Counted from the first letter of the stretch, positions 1 to 6,264 are shown. The stretch is DNA of 9,403 nucleotides from Methylococcaceae bacterium (GCA_012026715.1 VEPB01000287.1:1-9403), one strand, 5' to 3'. Notes: generated from the sequence alone by a model not told the origin. Made by a program: numbers and translations.

Positions 1-36
1 CTCCCGGACGATGCCGTACAGGATTTCGGCCGCTAA
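1..36 (+). CDS. Possible C-terminal tail of an upstream gene (partial)
   Basis: Reading frame 1 is open from the left edge and gives LPDDAVQDFGR followed by TAA at 34-36. The end lies 37 bases before the ATG of the DUF3987 gene, which suits a preceding gene of the same operon. Only 11 residues are visible, so neither the family nor the reality of the gene can be judged. The other two forward frames are also open here, so the choice of frame rests only on the neat stop-to-start spacing. Confidence 0.3.
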   Translation, partial: LPDDAVQDFGR

Positions 37-61
37 GGTCACACGTAGCAGGTCATCGGCC

Positions 62-67
62 GGGAGG
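62..67 (+). promoter_or_regulatory. Ribosome binding site that sets the start of the DUF3987 gene
   Basis: GGGAGG lies 6 bases upstream of the ATG at 74. An in-frame ATG at 11 would add 21 residues but has no visible Shine-Dalgarno sequence within the window, so the ATG at 74 is preferred. Confidence 0.75.
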
Positions 68-73
68 TGTCGC

Positions 74-1675
74 ATGGCTAAGGCTGAACGCTTGGCGGTG
101 ATTCGGGAAGCGCTGGTTGCGGCGTATCGACCAGAACCGGAAACCCCTAGCGATCCGCCGGGCAGTCCAGGCCTTGACGGATGGCCGGAACCGCAACCGT
201 TGCCGGAAGGCTTGCCCCCTGTTGCCGAATTCGATTACGACCTTGTGCCGGACAAGCTGCAACCGTGGGCGCAGGACATTTGCGAGCGCGTCCAGTGCGC
301 CCCCGATTTCGTCGGCGCGGCGATCATGGCCGGGTTGGGTTCAGTAATCGGGCGCAAGTTGGGTATTCGTCCGCAAGCCCGCACCGATTGGACAGTGACG
401 CCGAATCAATGGGCGCTAGTGATCGGGCGGCCCGGAGTGCTGAAAAGCCCGGCAATGGAAGCGGCGCTTTCACCGCTGAAGCGGCTTGCAGCGGCGGCTA
501 CAGAGGAACATCAAGCCGAACTTGCAGATTACAAGGCGCGGGCAACGCTGTTCAAGCTGCAACAGGAAACGGCGGCGGCGGACGTGAAGAAGAAGCTGGC
601 GAAAGGCGGAGCCACAGAAACCGAGCTTTTGCATACGCTCCAGCTCGATGAACCTGAGCTTCCCGCGCTGCGGCGCTACATTGCGAACGATACCACGGCG
701 GCGGCGCTGGGCGAGTTGCACCGGCAGAACCAGAACGGCTTGCTGGTGTTCCGCGATGAATTGGTTTCCTTGCTGAAATCGCTGGATCGTGAGGATAACG
801 CCGAGGCGAGGGGCTTTTATCTGACCGGCTGGAACGGCGACAGCCCCTACACCTTCGACCGGATAACTCGCGGCTTTAATCTTCACATTCCGGCGGTGTG
901 TCTGTCGCTGCTGGGTTCGACGCAACCAGGCCGGATCGCCGATTACATTCGGCAAGCGGTGCGCGGAGGTTCCGGCGATGACGGGTTGATTCAACGCTTC
1001 GGGGTGCTGGTCTGGCCCGACAATGGCGGCGATTGGCGCGACGTTGATCGCTGGCCCGACAACGAAGCCAGACGCGAAGCAAACCGGGTGTTTGAAAACC
1101 TTGACCGGCTGGAACCAGCGAACATCGGGGCGCAACAGGATACCGGCTACCACGGCGAGCCGGACGGCCTGCCTTATCTTCGCTTCGATTCCGCCGGCTT
1201 GGGGCTGTTCTTGGAATGGCGCACCGATCTTGAGGCTAGGTTACGCGGCGGCGATCTGCATCCGGCGATGGAGTCTCACCTTTCCAAGTACCGCAAGTTA
1301 GTTCCAGGACTGGCGCTGATCCTGCACCTTGCCAGCGGTGGAGTCGGGCCGGTATCGGAGCGGGCGACCCTGCAAGCCTTGGCTTGGGGTGAATATCTTG
1401 AAACGCATGCAAGGCGGGCTTATGCCAGCGTAACCACGCCGGAACTGGCGGCGGCTAAGGCAATCATCCAGCGGCTACGCAAGGGCGACTTGTCCCGGTC
1501 ATTCTCAAGTCGGGATGTGTGGCGACCGGGTTGGGCGATGCTGTCCGACCGGGAGCAAGTGGCGGACGCGCTGCGGCTGCTGATCGATCTGGATTGGCTG
1601 GGGATGACGAAACAGGAAACCAAGGGGCGCACGGCGACGGTTTACGAAGCCAACCCAAGAGGGCTTGCGGCATGA
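74..1675 (+). CDS. DUF3987 (YfjI-like) helicase/primase-type ATPase of a mobile element
   Basis: 533-residue protein of the DUF3987 family, P-loop proteins common in prophages, plasmids and genomic islands and thought to act in replication of the element; the exact reaction is not established. Residues 1-55 are a charged and proline-rich leader. The core shows a Walker A-like loop GRPGVLKSP (about 118-126), where the first part of the loop departs from GxxGxGKS but Lys-Ser is kept, a Walker B-like strand LLVFRDE (about 223-229), a GSTQPGRI segment (about 281-288) that resembles a sensor strand, and a following QRF. A charged helical insertion (about 140-190) sits between the two motifs. The last 80 residues look like a winged-helix domain. 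The gene opens a four-gene operon and its TGA overlaps the next ATG. The family call is firm; helicase activity is inference. Confidence 0.88.
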   Translation: MAKAERLAVIREALVAAYRPEPETPSDPPGSPGLDGWPEPQPLPEGLPPVAEFDYDLVPDKLQPWAQDICERVQCAPDFVGAAIMAGLGSVIGRKLGIRPQARTDWTVTPNQWALVIGRPGVLKSPAMEAALSPLKRLAAAATEEHQAELADYKARATLFKLQQETAAADVKKKLAKGGATETELLHTLQLDEPELPALRRYIANDTTAAALGELHRQNQNGLLVFRDELVSLLKSLDREDNAEARGFYLTGWNGDSPYTFDRITRGFNLHIPAVCLSLLGSTQPGRIADYIRQAVRGGSGDDGLIQRFGVLVWPDNGGDWRDVDRWPDNEARREANRVFENLDRLEPANIGAQQDTGYHGEPDGLPYLRFDSAGLGLFLEWRTDLEARLRGGDLHPAMESHLSKYRKLVPGLALILHLASGGVGPVSERATLQALAWGEYLETHARRAYASVTTPELAAAKAIIQRLRKGDLSRSFSSRDVWRPGWAMLSDREQVADALRLLIDLDWLGMTKQETKGRTATVYEANPRGLAA

Positions 1676-2232
1676 GCTACTTGGCGCGGCTGAAGTCCTC
1701 AAATTCCGAAAGAACCGACAACCAACGCACTGTCAAAACCGCCAAAAACCATTTAGACAGTTTTGGCAGTTGCCATGATGGGCATTTTCAGAAAATCGAA
1801 ACGGACCCGGCAACCTTGGCCGAACTCGAAGCAACGGCTAACCGGCTTTGCGAAGCCTTGGGCGACGATGCCGAACGGCGGGCGGTCATGCTTGAGGATT
1901 GCCGGGAATTTCCTCCGGAGCGGTGGCCTTGGCTGATCGGGTATTTGAACGGTGAAGCCGCAAGGATCGAACAAGCGGCGCGAGAAGCTGCGATAACCGA
2001 CGACCGCCGGCGTTGTGCGGAGGGCGCGAACTTCGCCAGCGGTGGGCGCTGTCTCGCGGCTTGGCGTGGCGAGTTGTCCGGCATGGTTTCGAGGCGGTAT
2101 AGCCCGGCACAACCTGAGCGGCTTAGGCGCTGCGAAGGCTACGCACCGGGGCCGAATGATTCCGATCGAAGACAGGGCCGGGAGCGCTGGCCGGGACTGG
2201 CCGAAAATGAAGGGGTGAATGATGGCGCGTAA
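1672..2232 (+). CDS. Small mobile-element protein with a C-terminal Cys motif
   Basis: 186 residues. The start is the ATG at 1672, in an ATGA overlap with the stop of the DUF3987 gene and preceded by AAGAGGG at 1657-1663 (spacing 8). The frame is open further upstream to 1519, but that stretch lies inside the DUF3987 gene and is not needed. The first 40 residues are polar. A middle part (about 45-110) is rich in Glu, Ala and Arg and probably helical, with PPERWPWLIGYL at 81-92. The C-terminal part has DDRRRCAEGANF (110-121), Cys127, RRCEGYAPGP (152-161) and ERWPGL (171-176). From memory, proteins with this tail sit beside DUF3987 genes in proteobacterial islands and carry CxxC plus two later Cys, suggesting a zinc ribbon. 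Here the second Cys position is Gly118. No function is known. Confidence 0.8.
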   Translation: MSYLARLKSSNSERTDNQRTVKTAKNHLDSFGSCHDGHFQKIETDPATLAELEATANRLCEALGDDAERRAVMLEDCREFPPERWPWLIGYLNGEAARIEQAAREAAITDDRRRCAEGANFASGGRCLAAWRGELSGMVSRRYSPAQPERLRRCEGYAPGPNDSDRRQGRERWPGLAENEGVNDGA

Positions 2233-2893
2233 ACCAAAGAAACCGGCGGCATCGGAAACGGAGAAATTTCCGAGGAAGCACGTCCCCCTGACCCTGAGAG
2301 AAAGCGATAGCGAAGATGCTGTAGGGCGGAAGTTTGCGGCGCTGTTACGATCCCCGGAACTGGCGGCAAGTAGGGTAATTTCTGCCGCCGAGAATAATAC
2401 CGAACTCGGGAAGTTCCTCGACGTGCCCGGTTTGCATGATGAATTGCGGAGCCAAGCGGCGGCAGTAAATCGTGGTGATCTAAGTCAAGCCGAGGCCATG
2501 CTGGCGAACCAGGCAACAGCCCTGCAAAGCTTATTCGCACGGCTCACGGAAAAAGCCCTTGGCACAAACTACATGCCACAGTTTGAGGGCTTCATGCGGA
2601 TGGCGCTTCGGGCACAATCACAATGCCGGGCAACACTGGAAACGCTGGCCGCGATCAAGAATCCGCCGGTTGTCTATGCCCGACAAGCAAATGTGACGAC
2701 CGGACCGCAACAAATCAACAACGGGATGGCGGCAGCATCGCGGGCGCGGGAAATCGAAACTGAGCAAACCCAACTATCAGGGGAAACCCATGAGCTACTA
2801 TCGGACGCCCGAACATCGGGCGATGCGTGCCGAGTTAATCCGACGCTGGAAGCCTTGGGAGAAGTCGACCGGGCCGAAGTCCCCCAAAGGTAA
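2222..2893 (+). CDS. Conserved hypothetical protein of an integrative element
   Basis: 223 residues from the ATG at 2222; an adjacent ATG at 2219 would add one Met. GAAGGGG at 2209-2215 is 6 bases from the ATG at 2222 and only 3 from the one at 2219, so 2222 is preferred. The start overlaps the end of the preceding gene by 11 bases, implying coupled translation. The N-terminus is basic (ARKPKKPAA). The middle (about 35-145) is Ala/Leu/Glu rich, probably helical, with no catalytic motif that I recognise. A conserved-looking stretch NPPVVYARQANVTTGPQQIN lies at about 147-166, and the tail has NPTLEALGEVDRAEV. I recall both patterns from unnamed proteins beside DUF3987 genes in islands. No transmembrane segment or signal peptide. 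Its role is unknown; DNA packaging or replication accessory roles are only guesses. Confidence 0.78.
   Translation: MARKPKKPAASETEKFPRKHVPLTLRESDSEDAVGRKFAALLRSPELAASRVISAAENNTELGKFLDVPGLHDELRSQAAAVNRGDLSQAEAMLANQATALQSLFARLTEKALGTNYMPQFEGFMRMALRAQSQCRATLETLAAIKNPPVVYARQANVTTGPQQINNGMAAASRAREIETEQTQLSGETHELLSDARTSGDACRVNPTLEALGEVDRAEVPQR
2779..2784 (+). promoter_or_regulatory. Ribosome binding site for the 69-residue overlapping gene
   Basis: AGGGGA lies 5 bases before the ATG at 2790, inside the coding sequence of the preceding gene. It is the main reason to accept the overlapping start. Confidence 0.65.
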
Positions 2894-2999
2894 GGCGCGA
2901 TCTGCGAAGCGTGGCTACAAGGGCGGAACTCGGGCACTGTTGCGGGAACTGGCACGGGCGTTGACGGAGCAACAGGAAACGTTAAGCCGTTTTCGGTAG
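2790..2999 (+). CDS. Small basic hypothetical protein overlapping its upstream neighbour
   Basis: 69 residues, strongly basic. It begins MSYYRTPEHRAMRAELIRRW and continues with a KPWEKSTGPKSPKGKARSAK segment, then a predicted helix rich in Leu, Ala and Arg (about 47-69). I recall the opening and the STGP-x-(S/T)P-x-GKAR pattern from short conserved proteins that close this type of island gene cluster, but no function is assigned to them. The high Lys/Arg content would suit nucleic-acid binding; this is inference. The gene starts 104 bases before the end of the preceding CDS in another frame, with its own good ribosome binding site at 2779-2784. It is the last gene of the operon and lies about 200 bases upstream of a terminator. 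Confidence 0.72.
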   Translation: MSYYRTPEHRAMRAELIRRWKPWEKSTGPKSPKGKARSAKRGYKGGTRALLRELARALTEQQETLSRFR

Positions 3000-3053
3000 C
3001 GCGGGAATGCGACGACTCGCCAGAAAAATGCGGCGGGAAATGAGCCGGAAAAT

Positions 3054-3093
3054 GGGGTAACGCCAAAGGCTAGGGGGTAACCTTGGGGGTAAC
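3054..3093 (+). repeat. Three GGGGTAAC direct repeats
   Basis: GGGGTAAC occurs at 3054-3061, 3074-3081 and 3086-3093, with start-to-start spacings of 20 and 12 bases. Short G-rich direct repeats just outside the last gene of an island are typical of recombinase or excisionase arm-type sites, but no integrase is in the window, so the role is inferred. Confidence 0.6.
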
Positions 3094-3201
3094 AAGTAAA
3101 CTCGCTACGACTTCTTTCAATGATAAACAATATGTTGTTGAATCAATGTGGTTGAGACCTCACCTCCATTTTCCCATCCGAGGGAATCCAAGAAAGCCAT
3201 T

Positions 3202-3230
3202 AAGCCCGCTAACAGCGGGCTTTTTTGTTT
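3202..3230 (+). terminator. Rho-independent terminator (rightward)
   Basis: A perfect 9-bp stem, AAGCCCGCT (3202-3210) and AGCGGGCTT (3214-3222) with loop AAC, runs into a T-rich tract at 3221-3230. The T-tract is only on the plus strand side, so it terminates rightward transcription, probably of the four-gene cassette or of a former host gene now displaced by the element. Confidence 0.88.
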
Positions 3231-3246
3231 ATGCTTTCGTCCAGCG

Positions 3247-3303
3247 ATGCCCCCAATCGTCCGAGGACATCCGGGGCCACAAGGGGGCATATATGGGGGC
3301 ATA
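3247..3303. repeat. GGGGGCATA direct repeats with an inverted partial copy
   Basis: GGGGGCATA occurs at 3283-3291 and 3295-3303, 12 bases apart. The reverse complement ATGCCCCC lies at 3247-3254. The 12-base spacing matches that of the second and third GGGGTAAC repeats, about 200 bases to the left. Paired short repeats of this kind are found at arm sites of tyrosine recombinases; the function here is inferred. Confidence 0.5.
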
Positions 3304-3482
3304 AGCCGATACCTCGAACCGCCAAGCCTTATCACCAGAAGCAAGCGAGTGGTTCGGCTGGCACTTGGCGGGTTGCTCGCAGCCCGATGCTGCAGACGGT
3401 GCTCAACAATGACCGCCTGCGACCGCTGGGGGCTGTACGTACCATCAGACTTCGCGACCTCATGAGGGTCGCCGAGTCCAAC

Positions 3483-3551
3483 AGCCGGATGCGGAAGACC
3501 GCGTGTCCGGTGGTGTGGGAGAGGTAACGGGCGCAATCCCGTCACCCCGAT
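3483..3551 (+). mobile_element. Group II intron remnant: domains V and VI (3' end)
   Basis: AGCCGGATGCGG (3483-3494), an AAGA tetraloop (3495-3498) and CCGCGTGTCCGG (3499-3510) fold into a domain V hairpin: a CCGGAT/GTCCGG lower stem, a two-base GU bulge and a GCGG/CCGC upper stem, with the conserved AGC triad at its 5' side. It is followed by a domain VI-like hairpin, ACGGG (3527-3531) with CCCGT (3538-3542) over a GGT/ACC base stem, and a CCGAT end typical of intron 3' boundaries, placing the splice end near 3551. A3544 lies 7 bases from that end, where the branch-point A is expected. Domains I-III and a maturase/reverse transcriptase ORF are not visible in the window, so this is a relic. 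The upstream limit is not defined; up to about 150 bases before 3483 may also be intron. Confidence 0.72.
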
Positions 3552-3577
3552 CCTACCCCTGCCTACCCGGGGACCTT

Positions 3578-3610
3578 TGTTGGCTTACGCTCCGCTAAAC
3601 CTACCTACGG
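3578..3610. repeat. Degenerate copy of a common dispersed palindromic repeat
   Basis: The sequence TGTTGGCTTACGCTCCGCTA continuing into AACCTACCTACGG closely resembles the widespread bacterial intergenic repeat whose two arms read GTAGGTTGGGTTAGC and GCGTAACCCAACA on the other strand. By my recollection of that consensus it differs at about three positions. These differences weaken its hairpin, so the copy seems old. It lies just beyond the 3' end of the propeller gene, a common location for such elements. Confidence 0.5.
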
Positions 3611-3659
3611 TTTCCTCTGGCGGCTTGCCCGTGGTCATTAGCCAGCTTTCAGCGTCCCC

Positions 3660-6254
3660 TCACTGCGGCTGCGCGGCCGGCGCCGGCATCGGCAGGAGGG
3701 ACACCGTGCCGGCGGAGTAGTTGGCGACCCCCAGATCGGTTTGGCCGTCGCCATTGATGTCGCCAACGGCCAGGGCGACGGGGTGGGATCCGGCGCCGTA
3801 AGCCAGTGCGCTCGGGAATTCGCCGGTGCCGTCGCCTACCAGGATGCTGACCGAATCGCTGCCCCAGTTGGCAGTGGCTAGATCGGCGGACGGACTTCCG
3901 TCCAGGTTGGCGATGGCCACGGCATAGGGGTAATTGCCGACGGCGTGGAAGACGGTCGCATCAAAATGGCCATCGCCCTTGCCTAGAGCAACGCCCACGC
4001 TACAACAGCCGTTGGCGACTGCCAGGTCCGGCTTGCCGTCGGCATTGAGGTCGCCAAGCGCCAAGGCCGCCGGTCCGGTGCCGACGGCGTGGTCGAGTTT
4101 GGCCTGGAAGCTGCCGTTGCCGTTGCCCAGAAAAGCGGAAATGCTGTTGCCGTTGCGGTTGGCGATGACGATGTCGTTGGCCTTGTCGCCGTCGAGGGCG
4201 GCCGTGGCAACGGCATAGGGCATGGCGCCGGCCGGAATCGAAACCGGCGCATTGAAGCCACCGCTGCCGTTGTTGATCAGGATGATCAGGCTGTCGCTGC
4301 CGGCATCCGCCACGGCGGCGTCGATGCGGTTGTCGCCGTTGAAATGGCCGAGGACCAAGGCCGCCGGTTTGCTGCCGGCCGGATAACCCGTCGGCGTCGG
4401 CTGGGTCAGATTGCCGCTGCCGTCGTTCAGCAGCACGGAAACGGTGCCGCCGGCGAAATTGGCCGCCACCACGTCGCTATCGCCGTCGCCATCCATATCG
4501 CCACCGGCTACCGCCACCGGGGCGCTGCCGACGCTGCGTTCGACCGCCGTCTGGAAGCCGCCGTTGCCGTTGGCCAGCAGCACCGAAACCGAATTGGCAT
4601 TCTGATTGGCCACCACGATGTCAGGCAGGGCGTCGCTGTTGAGTGTGGCGAAGGCCAGCGAGCGCGGTACCGCACCGACGGCAAACGTTGAATTGGCGGA
4701 AAGGGCTTCGACGGTCAATTCGCCGGTGGTGGAGTCGGTCAGGACGTTGCCTGCCGCGTCGCTGACGCTGGCCTGCACGTCATAGACCCCGTTGGGGATC
4801 TGATGGGACTGGGGAATGAGCAGGCGCCACGCGGCGCCCTGGGAAAGGTCCAGGCCGTTGTCGGCGGTGTAGACGGTTCCGTTGACTGTGACGGTCAGGT
4901 GGTTGCCGGGTGCCCCGTCCCAATTGCCGGAAATCACCGGGGTGCGCAGATTGGTGGTTTGCGGAGTGACGCTCAAGCTGCTGTCGCTGGGCGCAGCGCT
5001 GTCGATGGTGACGGTGATTTCGCTGACTGCGGTTTCCACCTCGGTGGCGGATTGGACCAGGCCGCTGACGGCGAAACGGTAACTCCCGTCGTTCAGCTGG
5101 GCGCTGGTGTAGCTCCAGGAGCCGTTGGCTTCCGGCGTCAGGCTCACGTCCGCCAGCTTGCTGCGTGCCCCGCTGGTCGCATTGACGGAATAAACCCGCA
5201 CCGCGGTGGCGGTCCGATCCACCGTTCCGAACAGGGTCGGGGTGTCGTCGCTGGTGATGTGGTCGCTATGACTGCTGCCGGAGTCCACGGTGATGCCGGT
5301 GATGACCGGTGGCGGCAAGGCGATTTGCTGGAACGTCGAGTAATCGTTGGAATTGACGGCATTGGCGAGGGCGTCGATCTGGTGGAGCAGCCGGTCTTCG
5401 ATGGCCAACTGATCGGCCGGCGGCGAATTGCTGTCGAGTTGGTCGATGCTCTTGTTGAGGGATGTCATGCCCGCCGCCAGCAAATCGAGCACCTCGGCGG
5501 AAGGCGGGGCGATGGTGGGGAGCCGACCGGCGGCGTTTTCTAGGGTGGCGCGCGCAGTGCCCAGATCCGACAGATCGGTCGGCTGGCTGCCATTGGCGAT
5601 CAGCGACTCGGCGATGGCGGCGATTTCGTCATCTTCGTGGTAATCGGCGCCAGCCGCCTGGGCACGGTGGGCCTTGACCGAGGGATGGGCCTTTTTTGCC
5701 AAGGCCTTGAGGAACTGCACCAGGGTTTCGTTCTGGGAATCCCGTTTGATGAGGGCCTGAGCCTTGGCCTTGGGTTTCGGCTTGTCCCCGCCGCCCGCGA
5801 TGGGCGCGGCGGTATAGTCGGCCAGGCTGACTTTGGCCGGCACGTTGAGCATGATCCGAATGGTCTTGTTCTTCTTGCTCCGATCCAGCAGCGCCTGCCA
5901 GAGCGAGCTCAGCGTGCCGATGGCGCGGGTCGAGTTGGGCGCGGTGAGCAGGATGGTGTTCGCCTTGCCGGTCCGGATATCGGTCCCCCCCATGAGGTAC
6001 AGCCGGCCCTTGCCCTTGCCGATCTCGAAACTGCCGTCCTCCCCGGTGGTGGTTTGAATCGGGTCGTCGGCTTCGCCATTGCGGTTGGCATCGCGAAACA
6101 CCGTTCCTTCCTTGATGTAACTGGAATATTTGACTCGCGCGGCCTCGGCATTGCCCATCGCGAGCGCGCAGAGCGCCAGGGCGCAGCCGGCGAGCCGCCG
6201 CCCGAACCGGTGGTGGCCGCGGTGGCGGGAAAGAGGGGCTTGCAGTCTGGGCAT
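3660..6254 (-). CDS. Exported seven-bladed FG-GAP/VCBS propeller protein with Ig-like domains
   Basis: 864 residues from the ATG at 6254. That start has GGAAAG at 6259-6264 and leads straight into a signal peptide: Arg/His-rich start, hydrophobic LAGCALALCALAM and an AEA cleavage site near residue 38. Upstream in-frame ATGs lie at 6296, in an ATGA overlap with the preceding gene's stop, and at 6335; both lack a good ribosome binding site. Order of parts: a metal-loop domain, GTVFRDANRNGEADD (about 50-64) followed by a beta-rich stretch, of the type recurring in large bacterial surface proteins; a Lys/Pro linker; a helical region (about 165-315); two Ig-like domains (about 316-419 and 422-517); then seven FG-GAP repeats (about 522-857). 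Such propellers bind calcium and mediate protein or carbohydrate contacts. No catalytic domain, LPxTG anchor or lipobox is seen. It probably acts outside the cytoplasm together with the preceding RTX gene; its ligand is unknown. Confidence 0.85.
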   Translation of the reverse strand: MPRLQAPLSRHRGHHRFGRRLAGCALALCALAMGNAEAARVKYSSYIKEGTVFRDANRNGEADDPIQTTTGEDGSFEIGKGKGRLYLMGGTDIRTGKANTILLTAPNSTRAIGTLSSLWQALLDRSKKNKTIRIMLNVPAKVSLADYTAAPIAGGGDKPKPKAKAQALIKRDSQNETLVQFLKALAKKAHPSVKAHRAQAAGADYHEDDEIAAIAESLIANGSQPTDLSDLGTARATLENAAGRLPTIAPPSAEVLDLLAAGMTSLNKSIDQLDSNSPPADQLAIEDRLLHQIDALANAVNSNDYSTFQQIALPPPVITGITVDSGSSHSDHITSDDTPTLFGTVDRTATAVRVYSVNATSGARSKLADVSLTPEANGSWSYTSAQLNDGSYRFAVSGLVQSATEVETAVSEITVTIDSAAPSDSSLSVTPQTTNLRTPVISGNWDGAPGNHLTVTVNGTVYTADNGLDLSQGAAWRLLIPQSHQIPNGVYDVQASVSDAAGNVLTDSTTGELTVEALSANSTFAVGAVPRSLAFATLNSDALPDIVVANQNANSVSVLLANGNGGFQTAVERSVGSAPVAVAGGDMDGDGDSDVVAANFAGGTVSVLLNDGSGNLTQPTPTGYPAGSKPAALVLGHFNGDNRIDAAVADAGSDSLIILINNGSGGFNAPVSIPAGAMPYAVATAALDGDKANDIVIANRNGNSISAFLGNGNGSFQAKLDHAVGTGPAALALGDLNADGKPDLAVANGCCSVGVALGKGDGHFDATVFHAVGNYPYAVAIANLDGSPSADLATANWGSDSVSILVGDGTGEFPSALAYGAGSHPVALAVGDINGDGQTDLGVANYSAGTVSLLPMPAPAAQPQ
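3696..4691 (-). repeat. Seven tandem FG-GAP/VCBS repeats (predicted beta-propeller)
   Basis: Seven units of 48-50 codons each start with (A/P/G)(V/A)G-x-x-P, pass through a calcium loop and end in S(V/L)xxLLxxGxGxF. Loops in blades 2 (DMDGDGDSD), 5 (DLNADGKPD) and 7 (DINGDGQTD) keep the DxDxDGxxD pattern. Those of blades 1, 3, 4 and 6 have lost one or more ligands (for example NLDGSPSAD in blade 6). The repeats have diverged at the base level. Seven matches the blade count of integrin-alpha-type propellers. Confidence 0.85.
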
Positions 6255-6258
6255 AGCG

Positions 6259-6264
6259 CTTTCC
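6259..6264 (-). promoter_or_regulatory. Ribosome binding site favouring the 6254 start
   Basis: Read on the minus strand, GGAAAG stands 4 bases before the ATG at 6254. It is the best Shine-Dalgarno among the three candidate starts, although translational coupling through the ATGA at 6293-6296 remains possible. Confidence 0.5.

Larger units (their letters stand above)
3000..3659. other. Gene-poor boundary region between convergent gene blocks
   Basis: No credible gene was found in these 660 bases. Short open frames exist on both strands, but they cross a terminator, tandem repeats and a group II intron fragment and have no good ribosome binding sites. The stretch holds the direct repeats near 3054-3093, an AT-rich piece near 3108-3150 containing the small dyad AACAA-TATG-TTGTT (3126-3139), the terminator at 3202-3230, GGGGGCATA repeats, intron domains V-VI and a dispersed palindrome. 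This fits the end of an integrated element followed by remnant DNA. Confidence 0.6.

Noticed and set aside
470..1153. Long antisense open frame (227 codons) opposite the DUF3987 gene
   Set aside because: It lies wholly opposite a gene with recognised motifs, and its translation has no familiar domain. It is a by-product of high GC content.
1519..1671. Upstream extension of the 186-residue gene to an ATG at 1519
   Set aside because: The extension lies inside the conserved C-terminus of the DUF3987 gene, whereas the ATG at 1672 has both an ATGA overlap and a ribosome binding site.
3108..3200. Possible tRNA or tmRNA 3' fragment as the island attachment site
   Set aside because: GGTTGAGACCTCACCTCC superficially resembles a T-arm and acceptor end, but it lacks the GTTCRAnnC loop and a CCA end, and I could not build a matching arm.
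3083..3545. Overlapping short open frames in the boundary region on both strands
   Set aside because: They run through the terminator, the GGGGGCATA repeats and the group II intron domain V, and their translations do not resemble a maturase or any other family.
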